Shown: positions 1 to 8,483 of the stretch, in pieces
Position numbering within the stretch: the first letter of the stretch is position 1
How the letters are laid out: each line of letters begins with the position of its first letter
From: Beijerinckiaceae bacterium
GTDB lineage: Bacteria; Pseudomonadota; Alphaproteobacteria; Rhizobiales; Beijerinckiaceae
NCBI GenBank assembly: GCA_947498445.1
Contig: CANMLK010000006.1
Coordinates: 1 to 46,371, forward strand
Direction: 5' to 3'
DNA length: 46,371 nt
Notes under the pieces: generated by a model
The model's database searches: none
The model's input: the letters and a program-made list of their open reading frames with translations, nothing else
What the model was told of the DNA's origin: nothing
Position numbers and translations under genes: made by a program

Positions 1-704
1 AGCGGCATCGAGGAAGACACCGCCAGCGCGCGCAGCTTGCCGTCCTTGATCAGGGGCAGACCCGCGCCCGCTTCCACGAAGCCCAGTTGTACATGGCCCG
101 ATGCGATGTCGAGGATCGACTGCGGCGTATTGCGATACGGCACATGCGTGATCTGCAGGCCAAACTTCGCCTTCATGTATTCAACCGAGAGGTGCTGCGC
201 GACGCCTGCGCCGGGCGAGGAGTAATTCAGGTCCTTGCGGTCGCGTGCATAGGCGATCAATTCCTTCACGCTCTTTACCGGGAGATCGGGATTGACCGTG
301 AGGATGAACGGCGACTTCACGTAGAGCGCCACCGGGATGAAGCTCTTTTCGGGATCGTAGCTGATCTGCTTGTAGAGAACCGGATTGATGGCGAGCGAGG
401 ACGTGGTGCCAAGGCCCAGCGTGTGCCCGTCAGGCGCAGCGGCGGCGAGCGCCTGCGCGCCCAGCATGAGGGCGGCGCCGGGCCGATTGTCGATAATCAC
501 TGGCTTGCCGAGGGATTGTTGCAGCTTGTCGGCATAAAGACGCGCAATCGTATCCATGCCGGCGCCTGCGGCCAGCGGGACGATGATCGTGATTGGCTTG
601 GACGGAAACTCCTGCGCGCTGCCAGGTCCCGGCGCGATCAAAGCCGCCGAAATGACGGTCGCAACCGAAACTGCGCGCATGGACGCCTTGATGATGGGCC
701 TCAT
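1..704 (-). CDS. Bug-family (TctC-like) tripartite tricarboxylate transporter substrate-binding protein, 3' end cut by window edge
   Basis: This gene is missing from the ORF track because it runs off the left edge. Read on the minus strand from an ATG at 704, it gives an open frame of about 234 codons. It begins with a signal peptide (MRPIIKASMRAVSVATVIS, ending near GSAQ) and continues with EFPSKPITIIVPLAAGAGMD, the typical first strand of Bug/TctC periplasmic proteins. Further family features are GKPVIIDNRPGAALMLGA, PDGHTLGLGTTSSLAINP and FVEAGAGLPLIKDGKLRALAV. Such proteins bind small carboxylates or other solutes in the periplasm, with or without membrane partners; the ligand cannot be told from the sequence. 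A GAGGGGA-like ribosome-binding site lies just upstream. No transporter membrane genes are visible, but they could lie outside the window. Confidence 0.9.
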   Translation of the reverse strand, partial: MRPIIKASMRAVSVATVISAALIAPGPGSAQEFPSKPITIIVPLAAGAGMDTIARLYADKLQQSLGKPVIIDNRPGAALMLGAQALAAAAPDGHTLGLGTTSSLAINPVLYKQISYDPEKSFIPVALYVKSPFILTVNPDLPVKSVKELIAYARDRKDLNYSSPGAGVAQHLSVEYMKAKFGLQITHVPYRNTPQSILDIASGHVQLGFVEAGAGLPLIKDGKLRALAVSSSMP

Positions 705-805
705 GGTCCCCTCCCCTCTATTGGCTGGGCCCTGCGGCCCGCCCGAATAACATAGACGAGAAAGGGCCCGCGCCAAGCGCAAGCGGATGTGTGAACGAGG
801 CGGAA

Positions 806-833
806 AGCTCCGGAGCTCGCCTTAGCGCTAAGG
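806..833. promoter_or_regulatory. Pair of adjacent perfect palindromes, possible operator
   Basis: AGCTCCGGAGCT (806-817) and CCTTAGCGCTAAGG (820-833) are perfect 12- and 14-bp palindromes separated by two bases, in the divergent region between the Bug gene and purM. The half-site CTTAGCG of the second recurs in the 15-bp repeat just before purM. A dimeric regulator binding site is an inference; the family is unknown. Confidence 0.4.
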
Positions 834-965
834 AAATTGCCGCCCCTACGGCATGGTACGGCGCCCACAACCCTGATCGCGCCTTGCATCGCTCCCCCGC
901 CCGGGCTAACCCCGCTGGCGACAATCTTCTGACCGCTCCGCTGGAGCGCCCGCGCCATTTTCCGG

Positions 966-995
966 AACGCCCCTTAGCGAAACGCCCCTTGGCGA
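966..995 (+). repeat. 15-bp direct repeat, two tandem copies, abutting the purM ribosome-binding site
   Basis: AACGCCCCTTAGCGA (966-980) is followed at once by AACGCCCCTTGGCGA (981-995), one mismatch in 15. The repeat ends inside the purM Shine-Dalgarno AAAGGA (995-1000). Each unit carries the CTTAGCG/CTTGGCG heptamer also seen in the palindrome at 820-833. It may be a local duplication or part of an operator. Confidence 0.7.
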
Positions 996-1005
996 AAGGA
1001 CCGCC

Positions 1006-2073
1006 ATGCAGACCCCTGAAAAGCCCGGCCTCACCTATGCCGACGCAGGCGTGGACATCGACGCCGGCAATTCGATGGTCGAAAAGATCAAGCCGCTCGT
1101 GCGCTCGACCCGTCGGCGTGGCGCCGATGCCGAAATCGGTGGTTTTGGCGGCTTGTTCGATCTCAAAGCCGCCGGCTTTACCGACCCCATTCTAGTTGCG
1201 GCCAATGACGGCGTCGGCACCAAGGTGAAGATCGCCATCGAGAGCGGCATTCACGACACGGTCGGCATCGATCTTGTCGCCATGTGCGTCAACGATCTGG
1301 TGGTGCAGGGCGCCGAGCCGCTGTTCTTCCTCGATTATTACGCCACCGGAAAGCTGGACCCCGAGGCGGGCGTCGCCATCGTGAAAGGCATCGCCGCAGG
1401 CTGCGTTGACGCGGGCTGCGCGCTCATCGGCGGCGAAACAGCGGAAATGCCGGGTCTGTACGCGCACAACGATTATGATCTGGCGGGCTTTGCCGTCGGC
1501 GCCGCCGAGCGTGGGCGCCTGTTGCCCAAGGGTGAACTGAAGCCCGGCGACGTGGTTTTCGGCTTGCCGTCGTCAGGCGTTCACTCAAACGGCTTCTCGC
1601 TGGTGCGCCGCATTGTCGAGCGCACCGGCCTTGCGTGGGATGCGCCCGCCCCCTTCGCGCCGGGCAAGACGCTCGCGCAGGCGCTTCTCACGCCCACGCG
1701 CATCTACGTGAAAGGCCTGCTGGCGGCCCTGAAAGCCACCGATGGCGTGCTGGCGCTGGCGCACATCACCGGCGGCGGGTTTCCCGACAACATTCCGCGC
1801 GTCTTGCCGGACAGCGTTGCCGTGCGCCTCGATCTCGACGCCATCGACCCGCCGCCCGTCTTCGGCTGGCTGGCGAGGGAAGGCGGCGTTGTTGAAAAGG
1901 AAATGCTGCGCACGTTCAACTGCGGCATCGGCATGATCGTCGTTGCGCAGGCGAGCAAAGCGGGCGAAGTTGAAACCGCCCTGCGCAACGCTGGCGAAAA
2001 GCCCGTGCGCGTTGGCCAAATTATCACGCGCGATGGCGAAGCCGTGGTGACGACTGGAAAGCTGAAGCTGTGA
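1006..2073 (+). CDS. purM: Phosphoribosylformylglycinamidine cyclo-ligase (AIR synthetase)
   Basis: PurM catalyses the ATP-dependent ring closure of FGAM to aminoimidazole ribonucleotide, the fifth step of de novo purine synthesis, in the cytoplasm. The 355-aa protein has the normal length and the family landmarks: [14 protein letters not shown] at the N-terminus, [34 protein letters not shown], the glycine-rich [33 protein letters not shown] and [16 protein letters not shown] near the C-terminus. AAAGGA five bases upstream supports the ATG at 1006. The gene overlaps purN by four bases (GTGA), so the two are co-translated. A regulated promoter is possible given the palindromes upstream. Confidence 0.98.
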   Translation: MQTPEKPGLTYADAGVDIDAGNSMVEKIKPLVRSTRRRGADAEIGGFGGLFDLKAAGFTDPILVAANDGVGTKVKIAIESGIHDTVGIDLVAMCVNDLVVQGAEPLFFLDYYATGKLDPEAGVAIVKGIAAGCVDAGCALIGGETAEMPGLYAHNDYDLAGFAVGAAERGRLLPKGELKPGDVVFGLPSSGVHSNGFSLVRRIVERTGLAWDAPAPFAPGKTLAQALLTPTRIYVKGLLAALKATDGVLALAHITGGGFPDNIPRVLPDSVAVRLDLDAIDPPPVFGWLAREGGVVEKEMLRTFNCGIGMIVVAQASKAGEVETALRNAGEKPVRVGQIITRDGEAVVTTGKLKL

Positions 2074-2717
2074 GCAAACGGCGCACCGCAATTCTCATCT
2101 CCGGGCGCGGCTCCAACATGGCCTCGCTCATCGAGGCGGCCAAGGAGCCCTCCTTCCCGGCTGAAATCGTGCTCGTGCTTTCCAACAAGCCCGAAGCGCC
2201 GGGACTTTTCGCTGCGAAAGCGCAAGGCATCAATGTCGCAGCTGTCGATCACAAGATCTACGCCGGCCGCGCCGCGTTTGAAGCTTCGTTGCAGAAGATG
2301 CTGCTGGCCCATCGCATCGATTTCATCTGTCTTGCAGGCTTCATGCGGCTGCTCACGCCGTCCTTCGTGTCGCATTGGGAAGGTCGCCTGATCAACATCC
2401 ACCCCTCGCTCCTGCCCTCCTACAAGGGGCTGGATACGCACGAGCGCGCAATCGCTGACGGCGTGAAAATTCATGGCTGCACGGTGCACTACGTCGTTGC
2501 GGAGATGGACGCGGGCCCCATCATCGCGCAGGCTGCCGTGAGCGTGCTCGACGACGACACTCCCGCCACGCTTGGCGCGCGTGTGCTGGAGCAGGAACAT
2601 ATCATCTACCCGCTAGCCCTGAACCTAGCGGCGGGCAGATCGTTGAAGATCAATAACCTTCGCGTCACCGGCGCAAAAGGCGTCGCGTGCGCGATGGTTT
2701 CACCGCACATCACCTGA
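2070..2717 (+). CDS. purN: Phosphoribosylglycinamide formyltransferase (GAR transformylase 1)
   Basis: PurN moves a formyl group from 10-formyltetrahydrofolate to glycinamide ribonucleotide, the third purine step. The 215-aa product shows [16 protein letters not shown] at the N-terminus (phosphate-binding loop), [13 protein letters not shown], the catalytic [19 protein letters not shown] segment with its Asn and His, and [17 protein letters not shown] with the catalytic Asp. The start is a GTG overlapping the purM stop (GTGA), a common coupled arrangement; the protein then reads [14 protein letters not shown], which fits the family. Ten bases separate it from the GST-like gene, which may be read through. 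Confidence 0.97.
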   Translation: MSKRRTAILISGRGSNMASLIEAAKEPSFPAEIVLVLSNKPEAPGLFAAKAQGINVAAVDHKIYAGRAAFEASLQKMLLAHRIDFICLAGFMRLLTPSFVSHWEGRLINIHPSLLPSYKGLDTHERAIADGVKIHGCTVHYVVAEMDAGPIIAQAAVSVLDDDTPATLGARVLEQEHIIYPLALNLAAGRSLKINNLRVTGAKGVACAMVSPHIT

Positions 2718-2726
2718 GGACAGGCC

Positions 2727-3443
2727 ATGATCGTTCTGCACACCTTCGGCAAGCAGCACGACATGATTGATCCCAGTCCGTTTGTTGCGAAGACGCACAC
2801 GCTCCTGCGCTTTGCGGGCTTGCCTTACGAGACTGCCCAGTCAGACATCCGCAAAGCGCCACGCGGCAAACTTCCCGTAATTGTTGACGACGGCGAAACG
2901 ATTGCCGATTCGACATTCATCCGCTTTCACATCGAGAAAAAATACGGACATGATTTCGATGCAGGCCTTGATGCGCGCGAACGCGCAATCGCCTGGTCCG
3001 CCGAAAAACTGATCGAGGACCATCTGTTCTGGATCTGGGCGATGGAACGCTGGACGTTCAAGCCCGACTACGCAAAAGACCCAGCGCAATATTTTAATGA
3101 AGTGCCAAAATTAGTGCGACCGCTCGTTGAGCGCTATTTCGCGAGAAGACTGGCTGCGACTCGGCACGCGCAGGGTGTGGGCCATTACACCGACGCCGAA
3201 CGCGAGTTGTTGTCGAAGTGCGGACTCGACGCGATCGCCACGTTGTTAGACAACAAACCGTTCCTCATGGGTGCTTCGCCCTGCGGAGCAGACGCCACAC
3301 TATTCGCCTTCGTGAACGTACTTCTGTCGCCAGCCTTCAGGTCGCCTTCGGTGATGATGGCGCGCGGGCACAGCAACATCGTTGCCTACAGCGCGCGCCT
3401 TGCAGCGCAATACTTCCCCGACTACAAACAAAAACGCGCCTGA
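2727..3443 (+). CDS. Glutathione S-transferase family protein (metaxin/FAX-like)
   Basis: A 238-aa thioredoxin-fold N-domain protein with a helical C-domain. The N-terminal segment PSPFVAKTHTLLRFAGLPYE followed by KAPRGKLPVIVDDGETIADS is the pattern of the GST branch related to metaxin and failed-axon-connections proteins, in which the cis-Pro lies in KLPVI and the DS pair binds the ligand. The C-terminal half contains LLDNKPFLMGASPCGADATLFAF, the usual GST C-domain capping motif. Substrate and true glutathione use are unknown. It starts 10 bases after purN with AGGACAGGCC upstream, so it may share the purMN transcript, though no functional link to purines is evident. Confidence 0.85.
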   Translation: MIVLHTFGKQHDMIDPSPFVAKTHTLLRFAGLPYETAQSDIRKAPRGKLPVIVDDGETIADSTFIRFHIEKKYGHDFDAGLDARERAIAWSAEKLIEDHLFWIWAMERWTFKPDYAKDPAQYFNEVPKLVRPLVERYFARRLAATRHAQGVGHYTDAERELLSKCGLDAIATLLDNKPFLMGASPCGADATLFAFVNVLLSPAFRSPSVMMARGHSNIVAYSARLAAQYFPDYKQKRA

Positions 3444-3454
3444 TACACGGCGCG
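3425..3454 (-). terminator. Intrinsic terminator of the ABC-F gene, inside the GST gene's 3' end
   Basis: On the minus strand CGCGCC, an 8-base loop and GGCGCG form a 6-bp GC stem followed by TTTTTGTTTG. It lies just after the stop of the ABC-F gene and overlaps the last codons of the convergent GST-like gene. Confidence 0.6.
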
Positions 3455-3457
3455 CTG

Positions 3458-5329
3458 TCAGACCATTGCGCTTTCGTATTCGCTGCTCAGCGTAAGCCAC
3501 TCGTCCTCGGCTCCCGCAATCGCTCTCTCCAGCTCGGCTCGCTGCTGCGCAAGTTGCGCCGCTTTCGCAGGGTCCTTCGCAAACGCTTCCGGGTGGGAGA
3601 GCGCATCGTCAACGCGCGCCAGAAGCTGCTCGAACTTTTTCATGCGCTCCTCGGCCTGCTCGATTTTCTTCTTGAGCGGCGCTAATTCCTTGCGGGTTTT
3701 GGCGGCCTCGCGGCGCTGCTCGCCCTGCGCGCCGCCGTTGCCCTTGCGCGATGAATCGCCCTCATTTGCGTTGTCGAGCACGAAGCGGCGATAGTCCGCC
3801 ATGTCGCCATCAAAAGCCTTCACGCTACCGTCTGCAACAAGCCAGAGGCGATCCGCGCACGCTTCCAGCAAATGCCGGTCATGGGACACAAGTATGATCG
3901 CGCCCTCATACCGGTTGATCGCATCAATCAACGCAGCGCGGCTGTCGATATCAAGATGGTTGGTCGGCTCATCCATGATGATAAGGTGCGGCCCATCGAA
4001 GGTCGCAAGCCCCATCAGCAAGCGGGCCTTTTCGCCGCCCGACAGCAACTCGATGCGCGTGTCGGCTTTCACATTGGGAAAACCAATCTGCGCGCACCGC
4101 GCCCTCACGCGCGCCTCAGGCGCATCTTTCATCCGCACAGCGACATGAGAATAAGGCGTGCCGCGCGCGTCGAGATCGTCAATCTGGTGCTGCGCAAAGA
4201 AGCCCACATCGAGCTTGGATGCGCGCGTCACCTTGCCGGCCATGGCGTCAAGCCGACCCGCAACCAGTTTTGCGAACGTCGATTTGCCGTTGCCGTTCGA
4301 GCCAAGCAGACCGATGCGGTCGTCGTTGGAAATCGACAACGACAGTCGCCCCAGCACGGGCTTTTCATCGTAACCAACGCTCGCGCCTTCCATGGCGACA
4401 ATGGGCGGCGACAATTGCTTTGCCGGGGACGGAAAGTTGAACGGCAGCACGTCCTGATCGACGATGGCGTCAAGCGGCTCCATCTTTTCCAGCATCTTCA
4501 GGCGCGATTGCGCCTGCCGCGCCTTGGTCGCCTTGGCGCGGAAACGGTCGACAAATTCCTGCAGATGCGCGCGCTTGTCTTCGTCCTTGCGAATTTGCTT
4601 AAGCCGTATGGCCTGCTGCTCGCGCCGCTGCTTTTCAAAGCTCGTGTAATTGCCCTTCCAGAGCGTCAGTTTTGACTGATCGAGATGGAGGATGTGGTCG
4701 GCCACATCATCGAGCAAATCGCGATCATGGCTGATGACGATAATAGTTGCAGGATAGCGGCCGAGATAATCAATCAGCCACAAAGTGCCTTCAAGATCGA
4801 GATAGTTCGTGGGCTCATCGAGCAGCAGAAGATCAGGCCGCGAGAAGAGAACAGCTGCGAGCGCAACGCGCATGCGCCAGCCGCCGGAAAATTCCGCCAG
4901 CGAACGGTTCTGCGCCTCGTGATCGAACCCAAGGCCAGACAGGATCGCGGCGGCGCGCGCAGGCGCCGAATGAGCGTCGATATCGGCAAGCCGCATCTGG
5001 ATATCGGAAATCCGCAAGGCGTCGCTCGCGATCTCGGCCTCCGCCATCAGCTCCGCGCGCTCAATGTCGGCTGCGAGCACGAAATCAACCAGCTTGCCCG
5101 GCCCCCCGGGCGCCTCCTGCTCCACGCGGCCAATGCGCGCCCGGCGCGGCAGGCTGGTTGAGCCGCCCTCAGGCGCAATTTCCCCGCAGACGAGCCGGAA
5201 CAGCGTCGTCTTGCCCGCCCCGTTGCGGCCCACGAACCCGATGCGCGCGCCCGGCGGGATCATCGCGCTGGCGTGATCGAACAAAAGCCGCGGCCCGAGC
5301 CGGTATGAAAGGTCGTCGATAGCGAGCAT
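3458..5329 (-). CDS. ABC-F family ATP-binding protein (YheS/Uup-like)
   Basis: A 623-aa soluble protein with two ABC ATPase domains and no membrane segment, as in ABC-F translation factors that act at the ribosomal E site. Domain one: Walker A GRNGAGKT, signature FSGGWRMR, Walker B LLLLDEPTNYLDLE. A basic interdomain linker (about residues 240-300) has IRLKQIRKDEDKRAHLQEF. Domain two: GSNGNGKST, LSGGEKARLLMG and LIIMDEPTNHLDID. The C-terminal 90 residues form a charged coiled coil (KTRKELAPLKKKIEQAEERM). The ORF track starts at 5380, but MLAIDDLSYRLG at 5329 has AAGGG five bases before it and matches family N-termini, so I moved the start. Which ABC-F subfamily it belongs to is uncertain. Confidence 0.93.
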   Translation of the reverse strand: MLAIDDLSYRLGPRLLFDHASAMIPPGARIGFVGRNGAGKTTLFRLVCGEIAPEGGSTSLPRRARIGRVEQEAPGGPGKLVDFVLAADIERAELMAEAEIASDALRISDIQMRLADIDAHSAPARAAAILSGLGFDHEAQNRSLAEFSGGWRMRVALAAVLFSRPDLLLLDEPTNYLDLEGTLWLIDYLGRYPATIIVISHDRDLLDDVADHILHLDQSKLTLWKGNYTSFEKQRREQQAIRLKQIRKDEDKRAHLQEFVDRFRAKATKARQAQSRLKMLEKMEPLDAIVDQDVLPFNFPSPAKQLSPPIVAMEGASVGYDEKPVLGRLSLSISNDDRIGLLGSNGNGKSTFAKLVAGRLDAMAGKVTRASKLDVGFFAQHQIDDLDARGTPYSHVAVRMKDAPEARVRARCAQIGFPNVKADTRIELLSGGEKARLLMGLATFDGPHLIIMDEPTNHLDIDSRAALIDAINRYEGAIILVSHDRHLLEACADRLWLVADGSVKAFDGDMADYRRFVLDNANEGDSSRKGNGGAQGEQRREAAKTRKELAPLKKKIEQAEERMKKFEQLLARVDDALSHPEAFAKDPAKAAQLAQQRAELERAIAGAEDEWLTLSSEYESAMV

Positions 5330-5436
5330 GCCGCCCTTGTGGCTGCAGACGGCAGCGAACGCAAGAGGCGCCGACGCCATCGGTTTCGGGTGGCGCGCCC
5401 CCGCCGGGCCCTTTAGCCATGAACGCGGGAGGACGC

Positions 5437-6372
5437 ATGACTCATCTCGGGCCCATTCTGATCGGCGCGTTCGTATTGTCGCAGGCTTTGCGCGACGTTT
5501 ACCTCTCGCAGGTCTTTCGCAGCGTGGATGTGTTCGCCGTTATTCTGGCGACTTTTCCGATGATGGCGCTGATCTTCAGCGGCATCGCCCTGTGGCGCGA
5601 TCGGGCGGGCCTGCGCAAGCTGCGCAACTTCGGCGCCCTTGTGCTGGCGATGAACGTGACGACGGCGCTGGCGTGGACCTCCTACTTCTTCGGCCTGAAG
5701 TTTGTGCAACCCTCGGTGCTGAACGCGCTTCATAGCGGCTTTGGCCCGCTCACCGTTGTCGCGCTGGCGATGATGGGCGCTACGCTGGCTGGCGCCGAGT
5801 GCCGGGGCAGGCTCGAAAACCTCTGTTACGCAGGCCTTGCGCTTGCGATGGCGTTTCTTGCCGGGGTCGTCCTCTGGGGCGAATCCGGTCGCCTCGACTA
5901 TTCCCTCGCCAACGCAGCGACCGGATTGGCGGCGCTCACGGTGAGCGGCGTCTCCATCACACTGAGCCACTTACTGGCCAAGCGACTCAACGAGCACGGT
6001 ATCGGCGCCAAAGCAGTGACAGGCGCGCGCTATCTGCTGATCTCCGCCATTGCGTTCGCAATCGTCCTGTCCGGCGCCCGGTCAACAGGCGTAGCTGATG
6101 CGCAAGGCTGGCTGTGGCTCGCAGCCCTTGCGACGCCCTTGATTGCGCTGCCGCTCTATGCGCTGCAGGTTGGCATCTCGATGACAAAACCACTGACAGC
6201 GCAGGTGCTGCGCGCGTTGGGGCCGGTCGTCATCTTCGCGCTGGAATTGACGGATCCGCGCATTGTCTGGTCGGGCGCAGCTCTTGCCGGCATCCTCGCC
6301 TATTCGTTCTTCGCCTTTGCGGCGGGACTTGCGCATGTCGCAAACAGTCGAGGCCCGTCACCAAAACGATAA
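5437..6372 (+). CDS. DMT-superfamily (EamA-like) permease
   Basis: A 311-aa hydrophobic protein with about ten predicted membrane spans, the size and pattern of two-repeat EamA/DMT exporters. Typical pieces are TTALAWTSYFFGLKFVQPS at the end of the first repeat (the conserved aromatic segment before helix 4) and LPLYALQVGISMTKPLTAQV in the second. The track starts at 5419, but GGGAGGA at 5427-5433 sits four bases before the ATG at 5437 (MTHLGPILIGAF), so that start is preferred. It is divergent from the ABC-F gene and convergent with DUF3501. Substrate unknown. A 7-bp GGCCCGT/ACGGGCC hairpin spans its stop codon (6352-6378) but lacks a U-run. Confidence 0.85.
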   Translation: MTHLGPILIGAFVLSQALRDVYLSQVFRSVDVFAVILATFPMMALIFSGIALWRDRAGLRKLRNFGALVLAMNVTTALAWTSYFFGLKFVQPSVLNALHSGFGPLTVVALAMMGATLAGAECRGRLENLCYAGLALAMAFLAGVVLWGESGRLDYSLANAATGLAALTVSGVSITLSHLLAKRLNEHGIGAKAVTGARYLLISAIAFAIVLSGARSTGVADAQGWLWLAALATPLIALPLYALQVGISMTKPLTAQVLRALGPVVIFALELTDPRIVWSGAALAGILAYSFFAFAAGLAHVANSRGPSPKR

Positions 6373-6409
6373 CGGGCCCCAAAAACAAGACGCAAGAAAG
6401 CTCTCGTAA

Positions 6410-7003
6410 TTAGTCGAAGTCTGCGGCGAGCGCGGCGCGCACGTTCTCCGGCAGCACCGACATGTGCGAATAATTGGGATGCGAAAAACCAACAACCGCC
6501 TGCGCTCCAGTCTTTTTGAAAACCTCGATCTGCGCCGGCGTGAACTTGAAGTGCACGAACTGCACGGAGGAAGCCTTGCCTTCCGCCGTTGTGCGGTCCT
6601 GATCTTCTTCGGCGGTCCCCATGACCTTCTCGCCGTTCACTGTCATGAACGCTGTCGCCTCAATGCCGCCAAGACGACCAAGAATACGCTTGCGGCGCTC
6701 TGGATCGTCGATCTCGATCATGAACGTCGCGCACAGCTCCTGACCCTGCGGCACAAGCGGATTGTACGCCTTCAATTCTTCGACAACCTGCTCGTCGCCG
6801 CCCTTCTCGATGTAGAGCATTTCCTGAACCTGCATCCACATCGTATCGTAGTTCTCGAAGTAAAACGTCACGTGCGAGCCGACGTCCACGCGGCGGTCGC
6901 GCTTGATCGCCGCCATTTTCTTGCGCGTTTCCCCACGCACCTTGACGTATTCGGGGAGCGGCAGGATGTCGCCTGTGGTGATCTGGTGTTTGTGGGCCAT
7001 CAT
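6410..7003 (-). CDS. DUF3501 family protein
   Basis: A 197-aa soluble protein matching the DUF3501 family: ITTGDILPLPEYVKVRGETR at the N-terminus, RRVDVGSHVTFYFENYDTMW, YNPLVPQGQELCATFMIEID and the C-terminal VQFVHFKFTPAQIEVF with AQAVVGFSHPNYSHM. No signal peptide, membrane span or metal-binding cysteine cluster is visible. Its function is unknown. It is the third gene of a rubrerythrin / Fe-S oxidoreductase / DUF3501 row, separated from the Fe-S gene by 46 bases, and I recall the same association in other proteobacteria. This suggests a role in the same redox process, perhaps as an accessory or assembly protein; that is inference. Confidence 0.88.
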   Translation of the reverse strand: MMAHKHQITTGDILPLPEYVKVRGETRKKMAAIKRDRRVDVGSHVTFYFENYDTMWMQVQEMLYIEKGGDEQVVEELKAYNPLVPQGQELCATFMIEIDDPERRKRILGRLGGIEATAFMTVNGEKVMGTAEEDQDRTTAEGKASSVQFVHFKFTPAQIEVFKKTGAQAVVGFSHPNYSHMSVLPENVRAALAADFD

Positions 7004-7049
7004 CGTGGTTTCCCGGGCTTGAATGACGCGAAGGCGCTGACGCCGTCGC

Positions 7050-8393
7050 TCAGGATTCGATGCCGTAACTTCGCGCGAAGATCTGAATCGGATGCTTCAC
7101 GACGGCAGGTTTTGGCTGGTCACCCCCCAGCGCATCAACGCCCTGCCCGATATGAACGCCAGCCAGCGGACATTCGGATGTGACGTAAGCCTTGCCGCCC
7201 TGCGCGGTCGTGCGCGCAACAGGTTTGCCGACCTTCAGCGCGATGTCAAAATTGCCCTTCTTGAAGCCCCACGCGCCGCCGTGGCCAGAGCAACGCTCGA
7301 TTACCTGCACGTCCGCTTCAGGCAGCAGCTTCAGCATTTCCGTCGCCTTCTGGCCCATGTTCTGCGCGCGCGAGTGACACGCGATATGCAGCGTCACGCC
7401 GCCGGGCACTGGGGCCAGTCCGGGCGCAAGGCCGTTCTTCTTGGCGATGTCGACAATGTACTCGCTGATGTCGAACGTATTCTGCGCCAGCTTTTTTACG
7501 TTGGCGTTGTCGGTGACAATCAGCGGCCACTCGAACTTCATCATTAACGAGCAGGACGGCACCAGCGCGATGACGTCGTAGCCTTTTTCGATCCACGGCA
7601 CGAGCGCGTCGGCGACAATCTGTGCAGACTTGGCGACTTCCGCAATCTTGCCCTGCTCAAGCATCGGCATGCCGCAGCAATGGGGATGCACGACCTCGGT
7701 CTCGACGCCGTTTTTGGCTAGCACCGCGCGCGCGGCAAGGCCCACGTCAGGATCGTTGTAATTGTTGAAACACGTGGCGTAGATCACAGCCTTGCGACCA
7801 AAGCCCGGCGCTTCGCGATTGATTTCCGGCGTGCTCGCCTTGGCCTGACTTGTCAGCGGCGAACTTGCATATGTCGGCAATTCGGCGCGCGCGTCGATGC
7901 CAGCCACCTTTTCAAGCAGTCCGCGCGTAAACTTGTTGGACTTGCGCGTCGCCCAATTGGCGACAGGCGCAACAGGCCCCGCCAACTTTGCGTTGCGGTC
8001 AGTCTGCGCGAGCTGCGTATCGAAGAAAGATGTCTCGTTTTTCTTGGCCTCGACGGCGCGATAGCGCAGCATCAGGTGCGGAAAATCGAGATTGAATTCA
8101 TGCGGCGGCACGTAGGGGCACTTCGTCATGAAGCACATGTCGCACAGCGTGCAGGCGTCAACGATGGGCTTGAAACCATCGCTCGACACCGAGTCAAGTT
8201 CGCCGGTTTTTGACTCATCGATCAGGTCAAATAATTGCGGGAATGAGTCGCACAGATTGAAGCAGCGCCTGCACCCGTGGCAGATGTCGAACACGCGGCC
8301 CAATTCCGCGTCGAGCTTCGCATCGTCGTAAAATTCGGGGCTCTGCCAATCCAGCGGATGCCGGGTTGGCGCTTCAAGACTGCCCTCTCTCAT
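7050..8393 (-). CDS. Fe-S oxidoreductase with two 4Fe-4S motifs and CCG domains (HdrD/GlpC-like)
   Basis: A 447-aa cytoplasmic protein. Near residue 38 it has CHGCRRCFNLCD and near residue 81 CTLCDMCFMTKCP, two cysteine sets for 4Fe-4S clusters. The C-terminal half carries two cysteine-rich CCG-type modules: CFNNYNDP...HCCGMPMLEQGK, then ACHSRAQN...CSGHGGAWGFKKG. This is the layout of heterodisulfide-reductase and GlpC-type electron carriers that link flavoproteins, quinols or thiols to other acceptors. The track starts at 8459; MREGSLEAPTRHP at 8393 has GAGGG six bases upstream and is preferred. It lies 90 bases after rubrerythrin and is a plausible electron donor to it, since that rubrerythrin lacks a rubredoxin domain. 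The actual partner is not proven. Confidence 0.88.
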   Translation of the reverse strand: MREGSLEAPTRHPLDWQSPEFYDDAKLDAELGRVFDICHGCRRCFNLCDSFPQLFDLIDESKTGELDSVSSDGFKPIVDACTLCDMCFMTKCPYVPPHEFNLDFPHLMLRYRAVEAKKNETSFFDTQLAQTDRNAKLAGPVAPVANWATRKSNKFTRGLLEKVAGIDARAELPTYASSPLTSQAKASTPEINREAPGFGRKAVIYATCFNNYNDPDVGLAARAVLAKNGVETEVVHPHCCGMPMLEQGKIAEVAKSAQIVADALVPWIEKGYDVIALVPSCSLMMKFEWPLIVTDNANVKKLAQNTFDISEYIVDIAKKNGLAPGLAPVPGGVTLHIACHSRAQNMGQKATEMLKLLPEADVQVIERCSGHGGAWGFKKGNFDIALKVGKPVARTTAQGGKAYVTSECPLAGVHIGQGVDALGGDQPKPAVVKHPIQIFARSYGIES

Positions 8394-8431
8394 TGCCGCC
8401 CTCACTGTCTGAAGCTTTACGTGCAGGATAG

Positions 8432-8466
8432 AAAAGGCCGGCGCGGGAGACCTCCACACGCCGGCC
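8432..8466 (-). terminator. Intrinsic terminator or attenuator between rubrerythrin and the Fe-S gene
   Basis: On the minus strand GGCCGGCG and CGCCGGCC (8 bp, perfect) enclose a 15-base loop and are followed by TTTTC. It sits 18 bases after the rubrerythrin stop and 39 bases before the Fe-S oxidoreductase start, so it should cut most rubrerythrin messages and let only part of transcription into the downstream genes. Confidence 0.65.
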
Positions 8467-8483
8467 GATAAGCGTGGGAAGTC

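Larger units (their letters stand above)
705..1005. promoter_or_regulatory. Divergent intergenic region between the Bug gene and purM
   Basis: These 301 bases have no credible gene; the short ORFs in the track overlap each other on both strands and have no ribosome-binding site or recognisable product. The stretch must carry the promoters of the divergent Bug gene and purM. It contains two adjacent perfect palindromes and a 15-bp direct repeat, listed separately. I could not pick a convincing sigma-70 promoter. Confidence 0.5.

Noticed and set aside
1704-2600. 298-codon minus-strand ORF
   Set aside because: Antisense across purM and purN, which are certain.
3872-4675. 267-codon plus-strand ORF
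   Set aside because: Antisense to the ABC-F ATPase.
6352-6378. GGCCCGT/ACGGGCC hairpin as terminator of the first DMT gene
   Set aside because: It is followed by A-rich, not T-rich, sequence on the plus strand and spans the stop codon.
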